Of a DNA stretch of 64,000 bases, positions 18,186-27,700 are shown piece by piece. The DNA lies in the NCBI GenBank assembly GCA_964519985.1, contig CAZFMF010000011.1, forward strand, positions 1-64,000. Direction: 5' to 3'. A program made the position numbers and the translations under genes. The notes under the pieces were generated by a model. That model saw only the letters and a program-made list of their open reading frames with translations. It was not told the origin of the DNA and made no database searches. Every line of letters starts with the position of its first letter. The first letter of the stretch is position 1. This DNA is from JAIEOG01 sp964519985. GTDB lineage: Bacteria > Bdellovibrionota > FAC87 > UBA2466.

Positions 18186-18839
18186 GTGAATTTTTTTCAA
18201 ATCGCACTAGTGCTCGGCGCGCTGGTTTCCACCGCCAATGGGAACTGGACCAAAATCGACGAGAATGAATACCAGGTAGGAAAACCGCCGGTCACCGGTT
18301 CGGCGCAGCACCAGCAGGAACTGAAACTGCTTCATGATCACGAATCGACGCGAACAAAAACGGATTGCTCGCTCGCGGCAAAACAAACCTTTCCCACCTT
18401 CGATGCGTTTTTTGGCCCGGAAATGGGCCTGCTAACCAAGCAAGAAGCGCGGAAGGTGAAGCCTTTCATTTCCCGCGTCATGCGCTACACTGAGAAGATC
18501 ACGACCAAATTCAAAAATATTTATCTGCGGCCCCGTCCGTACCGATCGGATCCCACCCTCAAACCGTGCGCCGTGAAACCTACGGGGAGCAAGTCATACC
18601 CGAGTTCTCACGCCTCAGCCGCCACCGCCGGTGCCTGCATCTTGGCCGAACTCTTTCCCGCCCAGACCCAAGCCCTCACCGCCCACGGCACGCGCTTAGG
18701 AGAGTTGCGGGTCATCTCGGGAGTGCATCACCCCAGCGACGTGGCCAGCGGTCAAGACCTGGCCGAGCAGATCTGCGAGCGGCTTTTGAAAGAAAAAGAT
18801 TTCCGCGAAGAACTCGACGACGTTCGCGCCGAACTCTGA
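18186..18839 (+). CDS. Secreted class A acid phosphatase (PAP2 superfamily)
   Basis: A signal peptide (MNFFQIALVLGALVSTANG) precedes the three-part PAP2 signature: K-x6-RP as KNIYLRPRP, PSxHA as YPSSHASAATAG, and SRxxxHxxD as ELRVISGVHHPSDV. This is the pattern of periplasmic bacterial non-specific acid phosphatases, which hydrolyse phosphomonoesters. At 217 aa the length is normal for class A. The GTG start has a strong GGGGAGGGG purine tract before it. Confidence 0.88.
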   Translation: MNFFQIALVLGALVSTANGNWTKIDENEYQVGKPPVTGSAQHQQELKLLHDHESTRTKTDCSLAAKQTFPTFDAFFGPEMGLLTKQEARKVKPFISRVMRYTEKITTKFKNIYLRPRPYRSDPTLKPCAVKPTGSKSYPSSHASAATAGACILAELFPAQTQALTAHGTRLGELRVISGVHHPSDVASGQDLAEQICERLLKEKDFREELDDVRAEL

Positions 18840-18877
18840 CGGTCGATCTCGCGCCAGAGAGACGCGAAATAAAAAAG

Positions 18878-19441
18878 CTATTGTTTGATACCCAGTAGCG
18901 GAACCTTGCGCGTCGTCTCGTCTTTCTCGAGGTCCGCCGCGAACTTATCAAAACACGCTTCCAGGAATTTGCCGTTCTCCGCATCCGGCGTCGTCACTTC
19001 CGTGTCTCCTCGCTGGGACAGCCGCAAAATGACCGAGTAGCCATTTTCCTGCATGCGAAAATCGCTATGGCAGGTCGTTTCCACATCCCCAATCTTGCCG
19101 TCCATGACCGAGCGGGGACCGACGGCGTTTTGCAAGAGGAAGGAACTCTCACTCGCCTGCAACACACTGGCCGGACCAATGATTCGAATTCCGTCCTCAT
19201 CCTTGATCTCGAAACTTTGTTCAATCTGAATGATCGCGAGTCCCGGTCGGGTCACAATGCCGCTGCTCGATAGACCCAGCGCTTTTTCGGGCCGAACGAC
19301 TTCCTTTTTTGCCTCTTTGGGCAATGCCGGATAAGTGCGTTCTACCACCACGAGGTTTCCGAGAAGGGCATTCTTGACTTCGCCGGATGCCGTCACCGTC
19401 GCGAACATCACAAGACCCAAGACCAATGCACCGTGATTCAT
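18878..19441 (-). CDS. Secreted protein of unknown function (187 aa)
   Basis: The real start is ATG 19441, with GGAGG five bases upstream; the frame open to 19675 before it is not needed. A signal peptide (MNHGALVLGLVMFATVTASG) precedes a soluble domain with two cysteines (TTCHSDF and EACFDKFAADL). I recognise no family. The gene converges on the acid phosphatase gene and is divergent from the secreted orphan at 19584. Confidence 0.78.
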   Translation of the reverse strand: MNHGALVLGLVMFATVTASGEVKNALLGNLVVVERTYPALPKEAKKEVVRPEKALGLSSSGIVTRPGLAIIQIEQSFEIKDEDGIRIIGPASVLQASESSFLLQNAVGPRSVMDGKIGDVETTCHSDFRMQENGYSVILRLSQRGDTEVTTPDAENGKFLEACFDKFAADLEKDETTRKVPLLGIKQ

Positions 19442-19583
19442 AGCAACCTCCAATTTTCGGCGCGGAAGGTACCAAAACGACCGAAAACAATCTAGGGACA
19501 ATAATCGGCACAGCTCGGCTGATTTTTTCACCCCCTCCTTCCGGTGAGAGTGGTATGACGGCGCCTGTTTTTGAGGGACCGAT

Positions 19584-20528
19584 ATGATTATCGCGGTAAG
19601 AAAACTGCTCTTAGGGATCGCAATTGCCTTAGCCGGGACTGCCGACGCGGTCGTTCCGGGGACGAGTTTCCCCATCGCATGGACCAGCGAACCGGGTCAA
19701 TACGGCCAGGTCTACAAGCCCTGGGGAGGCGGCCCCCTTCGACTCTCCCCTCCCGGCTTTTCTCTACGCGGTTTGACCGGAATTTCTTTTCCTCTAACCG
19801 ACGAGGGTCAGGAAATTTTGACCGAAGTCCTTGATGCCCGCAGTGATGAACCGCGTAAAGACTACCTTGTCCCGCTGACTGATGTTTCGTTCAGCGAAGC
19901 CGAAACCGCCGGATGGCTGCAACCGGCCTCCTTTACCGGGCGCACGCGCGCCGTCGAAAAACCGGAAGGTTACTCGGTTGAAATTCAACTGGAAGTTTCC
20001 GTGGTACAGGCGGGATTGTTCCCCGCCTATCTGAAATCCGATGGCGGAAAACCCGACCAATTTGCCTATCACTATCGACGCTCGTATGTCTGGCAAGACG
20101 TGAACGAGATTCGCCGGCTAGGCCACCCGAAGTTAGTCGCCTGGCGCCTCGCGGCTTCCTATCCCACCGCCGCTATCGAACTCGCGCACGACTCGGACGG
20201 ATACACTTATTTGATTCCGGAACAATTGGTTCAACGACCGGACCGCGATATTCCGATTCTAAAACTCCCAAAGGTGGCATTGGTTTTCCCCGAAAGTGAG
20301 TCGGTTTTTCAAAACCTCCTGTTATCCCCGACCCGCGGCCAAATACTCCCCACTCGAATTCAGGCCTATTCTAAATTCATCATTGCCTCTTTCTCCCCGA
20401 GCAGCACCGAACGCACACAAATCATCGAACAAGCCGTTCACGTTTTGAAAAAGACTGCTCAAGTCATCCGCTCGTCGCACTGTCCTTTTTTACTCACTCA
20501 GCCCTATATCGATCGGCACCTTGAATAG
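19584..20528 (+). CDS. Secreted protein of unknown function (314 aa)
   Basis: A signal peptide (MIIAVRKLLLGIAIALAGTADA) precedes a 290-residue soluble protein without recognisable domains. The N-terminal mature part is rich in Gly, Pro and aromatic residues (SEPGQYGQVYKPWGGGPLRLSPPGF); the rest alternates strands and helices. It ends ten bases before the frameshifted molybdenum-carrier-like gene, on the same strand. Confidence 0.75.
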   Translation: MIIAVRKLLLGIAIALAGTADAVVPGTSFPIAWTSEPGQYGQVYKPWGGGPLRLSPPGFSLRGLTGISFPLTDEGQEILTEVLDARSDEPRKDYLVPLTDVSFSEAETAGWLQPASFTGRTRAVEKPEGYSVEIQLEVSVVQAGLFPAYLKSDGGKPDQFAYHYRRSYVWQDVNEIRRLGHPKLVAWRLAASYPTAAIELAHDSDGYTYLIPEQLVQRPDRDIPILKLPKVALVFPESESVFQNLLLSPTRGQILPTRIQAYSKFIIASFSPSSTERTQIIEQAVHVLKKTAQVIRSSHCPFLLTQPYIDRHLE

Positions 20529-20538
20529 CCGACACCGA

Positions 20539-21028
20539 ATGCCCGATATTTCCCTAATCATTATCTCAGGTGGCCAAACCGGAGTCGATCGAGCGGCGCT
20601 CGACGTAGCTGGAAATGGCGATCCCTTGTGGAGGGTGGTGCCCCCGGGGACGTCGAACCGAAGACGGACCGCTCGATCCGAAGTACCCACTAAAAGAGAC
20701 ACCCAGTGCGGAGTACGCTCAACGCACGCAATGGAATGTGCGGGATTCCGACGGTTCTCTCATTCTTACTCGTGGGAGGGTCTATGGTGGAACGGACCTG
20801 GCCGTCACTTCCGCGTCGGAGTATTCCCGGCCGATCTTGATCATCGATCTCAATCAACCGCCGGGCGAGACCACTATTCTTCGCTGGCTAGAACGGGAAA
20901 AGATCCGAAGCCTTGGGATCGGCGGGCCGCGAGAAGAATCGGAACCCGGAATTTACCAAGAATCCGTCGTCTTCTTGAGAAAGCTTTTCACCGCTTTTCT
21001 GGAACATCTTCCGAAAGATGTTCGCTAG
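20539..21028 (+). pseudogene. Molybdenum-carrier-like (Rossmann) protein broken by a frameshift
   Basis: Two reading frames together give one protein of about 160 aa of the putative molybdenum carrier family. The first frame, from ATG 20539, gives IIISGGQTGVDRAALDVA; the second, from about 20610, gives MAIPCGGWCPRGRRTEDG...WNVRDSDGSLILTRG, then VYGGTDLAV and GGPREESEPGIY. The frames differ by one base at about 20608-20614 (GTAGCTGGAAATGG). Family members read ALDxALExGIPCGGWCP here, which a two-base loss near GCT would explain. It may be a true mutation or a sequence error. The family's cofactor-carrier role comes from structural annotation only. Confidence 0.8.
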
Positions 21029-21148
21029 TTGGGTCATGGAGCGATCAATGCCGATTTCCATTGGCTCGGATGGATCAGCTTTCTAAATAGAGCTTCGTCA
21101 TCCGTGAAGTGGAACTGTCGGTTAGTCCCCGCGTGATGCGCAGCCGCC

Positions 21149-21164
21149 ACTCCGGCGCCGGAGT
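21149..21164. repeat. Perfect 16-bp palindrome ACTCCGGCGCCGGAGT, copy 1 of 5
   Basis: It lies between two convergent genes, 16 bases after the stop of the minus-strand HEAT gene. Identical copies are at 23745, 29755, 32375 and 46973. It can fold into a six-pair stem with a GCGC loop, but no T-run follows. Confidence 0.85.
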
Positions 21165-21179
21165 TAACACGGTGAACGG

Positions 21180-22133
21180 CTAACGACCGTTCAACCGCGC
21201 CCGATTGTCCAACTGACGCACCCGTAAGGCGGCCGCGGAGATTTCCTGGTCCTGAAAGAATTTCAGCCCTAAGTGATTTGCCACGTCGATACCATCGCCG
21301 GTGAGGGTCAAACCGTCGTTGACGATATACCGAACATACTCTCCGTAACGCTCACCGGTTTGGGGATTGAAGGCAATGTGCGCGCGCAGTGAAAGGCTTT
21401 CCTCCGGATCGAACGCCTTGCCATTCGACCAACGCGTCGTTACCGGCCGACCATTCGAGAGGCGCGCAGACGTCGACAAAAACACGCCCAGCGAGGTCTT
21501 CTCATTTGAGCCGTCCAGCGCCAGGAGCTCGTACGTCTCGCTACCCAAAGAATGATCGAAGCAAGTCAATCGGTACGGTCGCCGATCCAGTTTTAATATC
21601 AGAGCAGTGTCTTCCAGGACTGAACCCCGCAGCTGCTCCTGCAGCACGGCCAAGTATTCCTTAATCAACGCCTGCGATTTTTCCCGTTTTCTCGGTTCCA
21701 GATTTCTAGCACCGGTGAGAGCCGAAGCGATTTGGTCCCGCAACGGCTCGAGTTGCAACCGGGAGATATCGTAAGCCCGTTGAACCTCCGATTGGAGTAG
21801 GAATAGATCCTTCTGCTCCGGCGCGTGAGCGAGTCGAGCACGCACTCGCCACACAAAGCCCCAAGCATCAATCACCTGCTCGGGGTCTTTTAACAACTCG
21901 CCGACGCGATATCGTCTTTCACTATCTTGGTCGTTTTCGTATTTTCGCAGCAGCGGAAGCGCCTGTTCTCCCAAATCGAAAAGGCGCTGCGAGGCACTCG
22001 CTCGTTCCTCATAGGATTCGTCGCCTAGTTTCTCAATCAGGAGTTTGATATCGGTTTCTGAAACCGGCGGATCCGCGAAAAGCGGCGGCGTGAAGCCCAA
22101 TACGAGGAGCGGCAGAACCCGAAATAGACTCAT
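21180..22133 (-). CDS. Secreted HEAT-like repeat protein
   Basis: A signal peptide (MSLFRVLPLLVLGFTPPLFA) precedes a helical repeat close to those of planctomycete HEAT proteins (LIEKLGDESYEERASASQRL, then ALPLLRKY). The remaining 200 residues are not recognised. The product is probably a periplasmic scaffold or binding protein. It shares the minus strand with the candidate caspase-fold gene 36 bases upstream and may form an operon with it. Confidence 0.72.
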   Translation of the reverse strand: MSLFRVLPLLVLGFTPPLFADPPVSETDIKLLIEKLGDESYEERASASQRLFDLGEQALPLLRKYENDQDSERRYRVGELLKDPEQVIDAWGFVWRVRARLAHAPEQKDLFLLQSEVQRAYDISRLQLEPLRDQIASALTGARNLEPRKREKSQALIKEYLAVLQEQLRGSVLEDTALILKLDRRPYRLTCFDHSLGSETYELLALDGSNEKTSLGVFLSTSARLSNGRPVTTRWSNGKAFDPEESLSLRAHIAFNPQTGERYGEYVRYIVNDGLTLTGDGIDVANHLGLKFFQDQEISAAALRVRQLDNRARLNGR

Positions 22134-22168
22134 GGCGGCACCCTACCACAAGTGCCCACGATTTTGCC

Positions 22169-23596
22169 CTAGCGTATCCCGCTGAAACCATCGGGCGTTT
22201 TGCAGCGTGAACTTTCCAAATGGAATCCCGCCATCTCCGGGTGGTAGAACTGGCCTTCCACCTTAAAATGCCCGGGGGGAATGAGGCACACATGGGAAAT
22301 CTCGATCATCTGCAATTCGAGCTCGCAATTTCGTCCCTCCTGGTTGCCTTTCTTAAAGCAGGGCGACCCCTCTAACTGAATCTCCCCCTGCAGGGCTTTT
22401 TTCATTTTCTCGGGATCGTAAGTCGTCTTGAGCAGTTTTTTCAACGTATCGCTCTTGACGAAATCCTCCAAACCCTCAACTTTCCGCGGCGCGGGTCGCG
22501 TCACCGTTTTGGGCTTTTCAAGTTCCCAGTAGTATTTTCTATCAATCGTTTTTTTGAGCTTGCGCCGGGTTCCGTCCGGAAAATCGTGAAACGATCTTTT
22601 TGAGGTTCGAAAAGCAACATCACTTTCCAATTTTGTAATCAGAGTGGGATCGATAATGTCCTCGCTATATACCTCGGAGTTAAAGGTCTCCGGTTTGCCG
22701 CTGACAAACGAATCGTAGGCGAGGGTCCAACGGGCCGATGCCGAAACCTCTTTCTCCGTACCGCCGTCCCTTTCGCACTCCGCACGCAAATTCTTTTGTG
22801 CCCGCTCTTTACAACGTTCGTCACCGCAGCCGGCATATCGCTCCGAAACAAATTCTTCTTTTTGCCCTGTCGATCGGATGTGATCGTCGAGCTCTTGCGC
22901 ATCGAGTTTCCCATCCCCGTTGCGATCGGCGCTCCGCCAACGTTTACAGTCGCCGGAGTGGGCATCACACATGAGCTTGGCAATTTCATGAAAAGCGAAG
23001 AGCTTATTGTGGGCTACCTGATGAGCCTTACACTCACCTCCTATACAAGTGGATTTATCGAGCAACGAGCAAATCCCCGCGTGGCACGTGCCGAGCCAGA
23101 ACTTTGATTTTTTTGCGACCGATACAGCTTCCTGCACCCACCGATCCCCATCAAAAAACTTCAAGGGCGAGTTTTCCGAGCCCACCTGATACCGAGAGGG
23201 ACTTTCGTACCCTGGACTGCCGTGCGCATTGAGCAGGCCGAGATCATTGGGGCCCATGCGCTCGCTTTTGAGAACATCGGCAACCTGACCGAGGGGGACA
23301 TCGTCGTGGTGCTTGACCTCAATCCCGCACGCTTTGAAGGGATCCAGATACGAGTTCACTTGCACGGCCCGATCTCGCGTTGTCTTCGTTGTCTCGACTT
23401 CAACCGTACTGTAACCGGACCGAATGACTTCGGTCTTTACCGTAACCTGTTCCTTTCGCCCGTAAGAGAACACCACGACCTTCGGAGCGGTGCGTATCCG
23501 ACGACTCTCTTCCAATGTCTCGTGAAGTGGCTTTTTGATGTCTCGGGCTATGAGGTCCGCCGCGAAAAGCAGAAGGAGAAGCAAGAGATTGCGCAT
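22169..23596 (-). CDS. Secreted protein with candidate clan-CD (caspase-like) peptidase core and EF-hand
   Basis: A signal peptide (MRNLLLLLLLFAADLIA) leads into a domain with the clan CD layout: a hydrophobic strand ending in His-Gly (GLLNAHGSPG, H125) and, 46 residues on, a second hydrophobic strand ending in Cys (KFWLGTCHAG, C171). Caspases, gingipains and legumains place their catalytic His and Cys this way. A canonical EF-hand loop follows (DRNGDGKLDAQE, 224-235), so calcium could control activity. The many cysteines suggest disulphides in the periplasm or outside the cell. The motifs are seen directly; peptidase activity is inference. The C-terminal 150 residues are not recognised. Confidence 0.7.
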   Translation of the reverse strand: MRNLLLLLLLFAADLIARDIKKPLHETLEESRRIRTAPKVVVFSYGRKEQVTVKTEVIRSGYSTVEVETTKTTRDRAVQVNSYLDPFKACGIEVKHHDDVPLGQVADVLKSERMGPNDLGLLNAHGSPGYESPSRYQVGSENSPLKFFDGDRWVQEAVSVAKKSKFWLGTCHAGICSLLDKSTCIGGECKAHQVAHNKLFAFHEIAKLMCDAHSGDCKRWRSADRNGDGKLDAQELDDHIRSTGQKEEFVSERYAGCGDERCKERAQKNLRAECERDGGTEKEVSASARWTLAYDSFVSGKPETFNSEVYSEDIIDPTLITKLESDVAFRTSKRSFHDFPDGTRRKLKKTIDRKYYWELEKPKTVTRPAPRKVEGLEDFVKSDTLKKLLKTTYDPEKMKKALQGEIQLEGSPCFKKGNQEGRNCELELQMIEISHVCLIPPGHFKVEGQFYHPEMAGFHLESSRCKTPDGFSGIR

Positions 23597-23744
23597 GAAA
23601 AGAATTTTACCATAGCCGGCAATTTGGCCGGTTTGCCAACCCGACCCTCCGCCGGATCAACTTCTTGACCTGCGTGAGGCGGCCCACCCGTGCCGGCCAG
23701 ACGGTAAAGGCGTATATGCGTGGTATATACATCCCTGCCTTGCA

Positions 23745-23760
23745 ACTCCGGCGCCGGAGT
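23745..23760. repeat. Perfect 16-bp palindrome ACTCCGGCGCCGGAGT, copy 2 of 5
   Basis: This copy lies in the 233-base divergent intergenic region between the minus-strand caspase-fold gene and the plus-strand gene at 23829. It is the only copy not just behind a stop codon. GTATATGCGTGGTATATAC, about 20 bases upstream, is a possible promoter element. Confidence 0.85.
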
Positions 23761-23828
23761 CGATTCCAATTGGCCTTGTGTGGAATCAGATCGGCTGCTA
23801 AAAGCCCCGCTGAATTCCGGAGAGAGCG

Positions 23829-24635
23829 ATGCGGGCATGCGTACCGATTTTTGTTTGGGTCCTTTCAATCAGTGGCCTGGCGCGGGCGGGCGAAAGCTCA
23901 TTGCCCGCCGGAATCACTCGGGTCAATTGTGTCGTCCGACTCTTGCCGAAGGGGCTCGACTCCTACCTTCTCTCGGCAAAACTGACTGGCACAAAAGGAG
24001 AGGGAAAATTTGAAGGAACCCACCCTAGGAAATTCCGAGTTGGCTCCGCAGGAACCTTACGGCTGGAGTTGGAGGGGTTCGTGGTCGTCCGCTACACCGA
24101 TCCCGAAAATGGAAACCAACCACTGACGGTGGCAGTGGAAAGTGTGGGCGATCCCCGCCGTCGAGCCGAGCAATCGCATCCCATCGAAACCGTTTCCTTC
24201 GAGCATAGGGCGATGACTCTTCTTACGACGGAAATTGCCGTTGGCTATTCTCTAGAGTTTTCTGAACACATGAATGCCTTGCGGGAGAGCTTAGCTCGGG
24301 CTTTTGGGTATCCGAACGTCGCCGTGCCCGCCGACTTTCTGCGAGTCGATGAATCCGAAGCCACCTTCACATCACGAATGCGACCTTTGAAGAAGCTTCC
24401 CCTCCCGCGTATGGGAATTGAAGCCTACCTCGCTCGCGCACGCGACTCCGAAGCGGCCAACCAGACCCGAGGAATTCTGAGCCATTTCGCGCGGTTTTTC
24501 GCGTCGGCGGCGGATAGTGAAGTCAAATCGACGCTTTTCTACGGTATCGATGACACCATGCAGGGCAGGATTTACTTAGAGTTTCACGATGTGGGCAGCC
24601 AGAGCACGTATCAGACTTACATAGAAGTTCGCTAG
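23829..24635 (+). CDS. Secreted protein of unknown function (268 aa)
   Basis: A signal peptide (MRACVPIFVWVLSISGLARA) leads a 248-residue protein that appears beta-rich in its first half (TLRLELEGFVVVRYTD) and helical in its second (HMNALRESLARAFGYP). I recognise no family. It is divergent from the caspase-fold gene and lies about 100 bases upstream of the giant kinase gene on the same strand. Confidence 0.72.
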   Translation: MRACVPIFVWVLSISGLARAGESSLPAGITRVNCVVRLLPKGLDSYLLSAKLTGTKGEGKFEGTHPRKFRVGSAGTLRLELEGFVVVRYTDPENGNQPLTVAVESVGDPRRRAEQSHPIETVSFEHRAMTLLTTEIAVGYSLEFSEHMNALRESLARAFGYPNVAVPADFLRVDESEATFTSRMRPLKKLPLPRMGIEAYLARARDSEAANQTRGILSHFARFFASAADSEVKSTLFYGIDDTMQGRIYLEFHDVGSQSTYQTYIEVR

Positions 24636-24665
24636 GGGGGCGTCGGCCATCCCCGTCCAACGGCA

Positions 24666-24684
24666 GATATCGGATATCCGATCT
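24666..24684. repeat. GATATCGGATATCCGAT palindrome, copy 1
   Basis: The 14-base core ATCGGATATCCGAT (24669-24682) is a perfect palindrome shared with the element at 33367, next to tRNA-Gly. It lies 31 bases after the preceding stop codon. Confidence 0.7.
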
Positions 24685-24733
24685 CTAACCGTGATCTACT
24701 TTCCCCTGAAAGTCCTACAGCTTAACGACTTTT

Positions 24734-27700
24734 TTGCCGATACGGAGGCAGACGGGGGCCTCTTTGTCGGCAGTTCCGAAAATCAAAACCGAGTCGCTTC
24801 CCAGCGGCCTTGAGCTGCTAGAAGCGGTTGGCTCGGGGACTTCGAGCCTGGTGTACCGCGCGCGGCGGGACGGGAAGATCTACGCCGTCAAGATGTCGAA
24901 AACGGCGGATCCGGATGGGCGTTTGCTCAAGGGCTTTCGAACGGAAGCGACGATTCTGGCGCAGATCAATCACCCGGCGCTCGTTCAAACCCAAGAAGTC
25001 GGTAGCCACCACGGTCATCCGTACATTGTGATGGAGTACCTCGAGGGTGAGCTGCTTTCTTCGCGGTTGAAGCGGGGCAAATTGCCCGGCGATGAAATCT
25101 ATACCATCGCACTGAAACTCGCCGATGTTCTGCACAGCGTTCATAGCCACGGCGTCATCCACCAAGATTTGAAGCCCGAGAATATCTACTGGAACCCGAA
25201 AACGGGTGTTCTCAAGCTATTCGACTTTGGGCTCGTGGGAACCCAAGGGCGAAATACCGCGGGACAGTCGATCGGCACGCTCGACTACATGTCACCGGAG
25301 CAGTTGGGGATTCTCGATCGGCCCATTGATGCCCGTTCCGATTTGTATTCCCTGGGCGTCACCTTGCTCGAGTGCGTGGCCGAGCGAATGAATGTTCCGC
25401 AGATAGCCGGTCGCTCGGTCGAAGCGCAATTTCAGTACGAACCCACCGACATTCTCCGCCTCAACGAAGAGATCAAATACGAGTTTGCCAAGATTCTTTG
25501 CACCCTACTGAAAAAAGATCCCGACGATCGGTTTGCATCGGCGGATGAACTTTTCACCGCCATCAACCGGAAAGTTTTTCACCGGCAGGATACCCTTTCC
25601 AAGCAGGAACACCTCGTCGGAAGAGAAAGTGAAAAAGAGCTTCTCTATAAGCATTGGGAGGACTGCCTTTCCGGTCGAGGCAGTTCCATCCTCGTAGAAG
25701 GAGAAGCAGGAGCGGGCAAAAGCGCACTGGTTTCGGATCTCGTGCGGCGCGCGCAATCGGACAACACCATCTCGCTTCGGGGCAAGTGCACGCAACGCCT
25801 TCCCTTTGCCCCGCTGCGACGCTTTTTTGCCGAAATTCAAAAGACGATCTCCCACGGGCACCCGGCGTACAGCAAACTGGGTTCGAATTTCGTGGATAAG
25901 AGCGCGAGCATCCGTCGCATTAGCCCGGCGCTTGCCGATCATTTCGGACTCGGTGAGGGAGACATCGGCGGCAACCAAGATCGATTCTTTGAAGAGATAG
26001 CCGACGTCTTCGTCATTCTCTCGAGATACCTTCCCGTCATTTTGTTCATCGACGATATTCAATGGATCGATGCCGAGACCATGCGCACCCTTGATTGCCT
26101 GTCGCCGAAACTGGCGGAGAACCGCATTCTGCTGGTCATGACCTCCCGAAGTAGCTTCGAATATCTCGACAGTCTTCAACTTTTTGAGGAACGATTCAAA
26201 GTTTCTCGGAAAATTAGCTTGGGCTCTCTCACGCCGCAGGAAACAAATCTCCTCGTTCAAGCTTACTCCGGCAACCAAAGCATCGAAGAACGTTTTCTCA
26301 CGCATGTCCATACCAGCACGGGTGGGCTGCCCTTCTCCGTTGGCGAGCTACTACGCAATATCAGTCTGAACGGTGTCCTCGCTCCGAACTGGGGAAAGCT
26401 CGAGGTCCAATGGGATCAGCTTTACAACTTGGACTTACCCTCGGATGTCATCGAGCTCGTTCGACGCCGTATTTCGAGTCTTTCGGAAACCACGCGCGAG
26501 GTACTGTGCACGGCTTCGATTGTGGGTGTTTCTTTCAACGTTGCCTTGTTGTCGAAGGTGACCGGAAAAAAAGAGTCGGTCGTCCTCGACGCCCTCACCC
26601 AGGGCCACCTCCAGTTTCTCGTGGAGCCGACGACCGAGGGCGAATACAAGTTCATACATGACCGAGTTCATGAAGCGTTTCGGGCGCAGCTAGAGGGATC
26701 CCGAAAGCGCGAGCTACATCAAAAGATCGCGCTCACACTGCTGGAGACCCGACCCACCGCGGCCCATGAAGTGTTTTCGATGGCGGATCACTTCTGGGAT
26801 GGCTACCCGGAACAAAACACCAAGGAAGCTTACGAAATAAGCGTCGCGGCGGGGAAACTCGCGAGCGAGAGCCATGCGCTGGAAAAGGCCTACGAGTATT
26901 TCCTACGGGCCGAAGGCCTGGCCGCGAAGGCGGGACTGGACCCCGTCGACCCCGAATTGATCGGCGCTATCTGCACAAAGATTGGGAAGAAAGCGGAAGC
27001 CATTGAACGCTACCAAGCGGCGATTGATCGCACCTCCTCCAAGTGGTTGCGCGCCCGCATCTTGGGAAAAATGGCGGAAACTTACGTTACAAATCTGGAG
27101 ACGGCCGAAGGGCTCAAACTCATTGAACGGGCGTTCGCGGAAATCGATCTCGTTCCCCCTCACCCCGTCCGAACGATCGTTTCGATTGTTTGGGGGGTCG
27201 TAAGAGGGCTCTTTGGTTACTGGACCGGGATCGGTTATGGCAACGCGACCGGGGAAAAACGAGAACAGCTTAAGATCATCGTCAATCTGCATGCGCAATT
27301 CGGCTTCGTGAAGTTCTTCGACCTCCAGCCGCTTTACATGGTTTACTCGGGCCTAAGAAACTTGCACAACGTCAACCGAATCGGAGACAGCGCCGAATTG
27401 GTTAATCTCTACTGCAACCTCTATCTGGCGTTCGGGATTCTTAAGATTCGCCCGTTCTACGATAGCTTTTATCGCAGAGCTCGACTCGTTGCCGAACGGC
27501 TCGCCGATCCGCAACTTATCGCCCACGTCGAAGCGTACTATGCTTTCGCCATTGTCTATGCGGGAAAGGAAGTCCAGGCCGAGAACCGCGTCCGTCAGCT
27601 TCTCCATGACTATAAAAATTCCCTGATTACCGAGGACTACGTCTATCTATGCGGTGTTTACATGTCGAGCCTCGTGGTTCGAGGGTTCCCCGAAAAGGCT

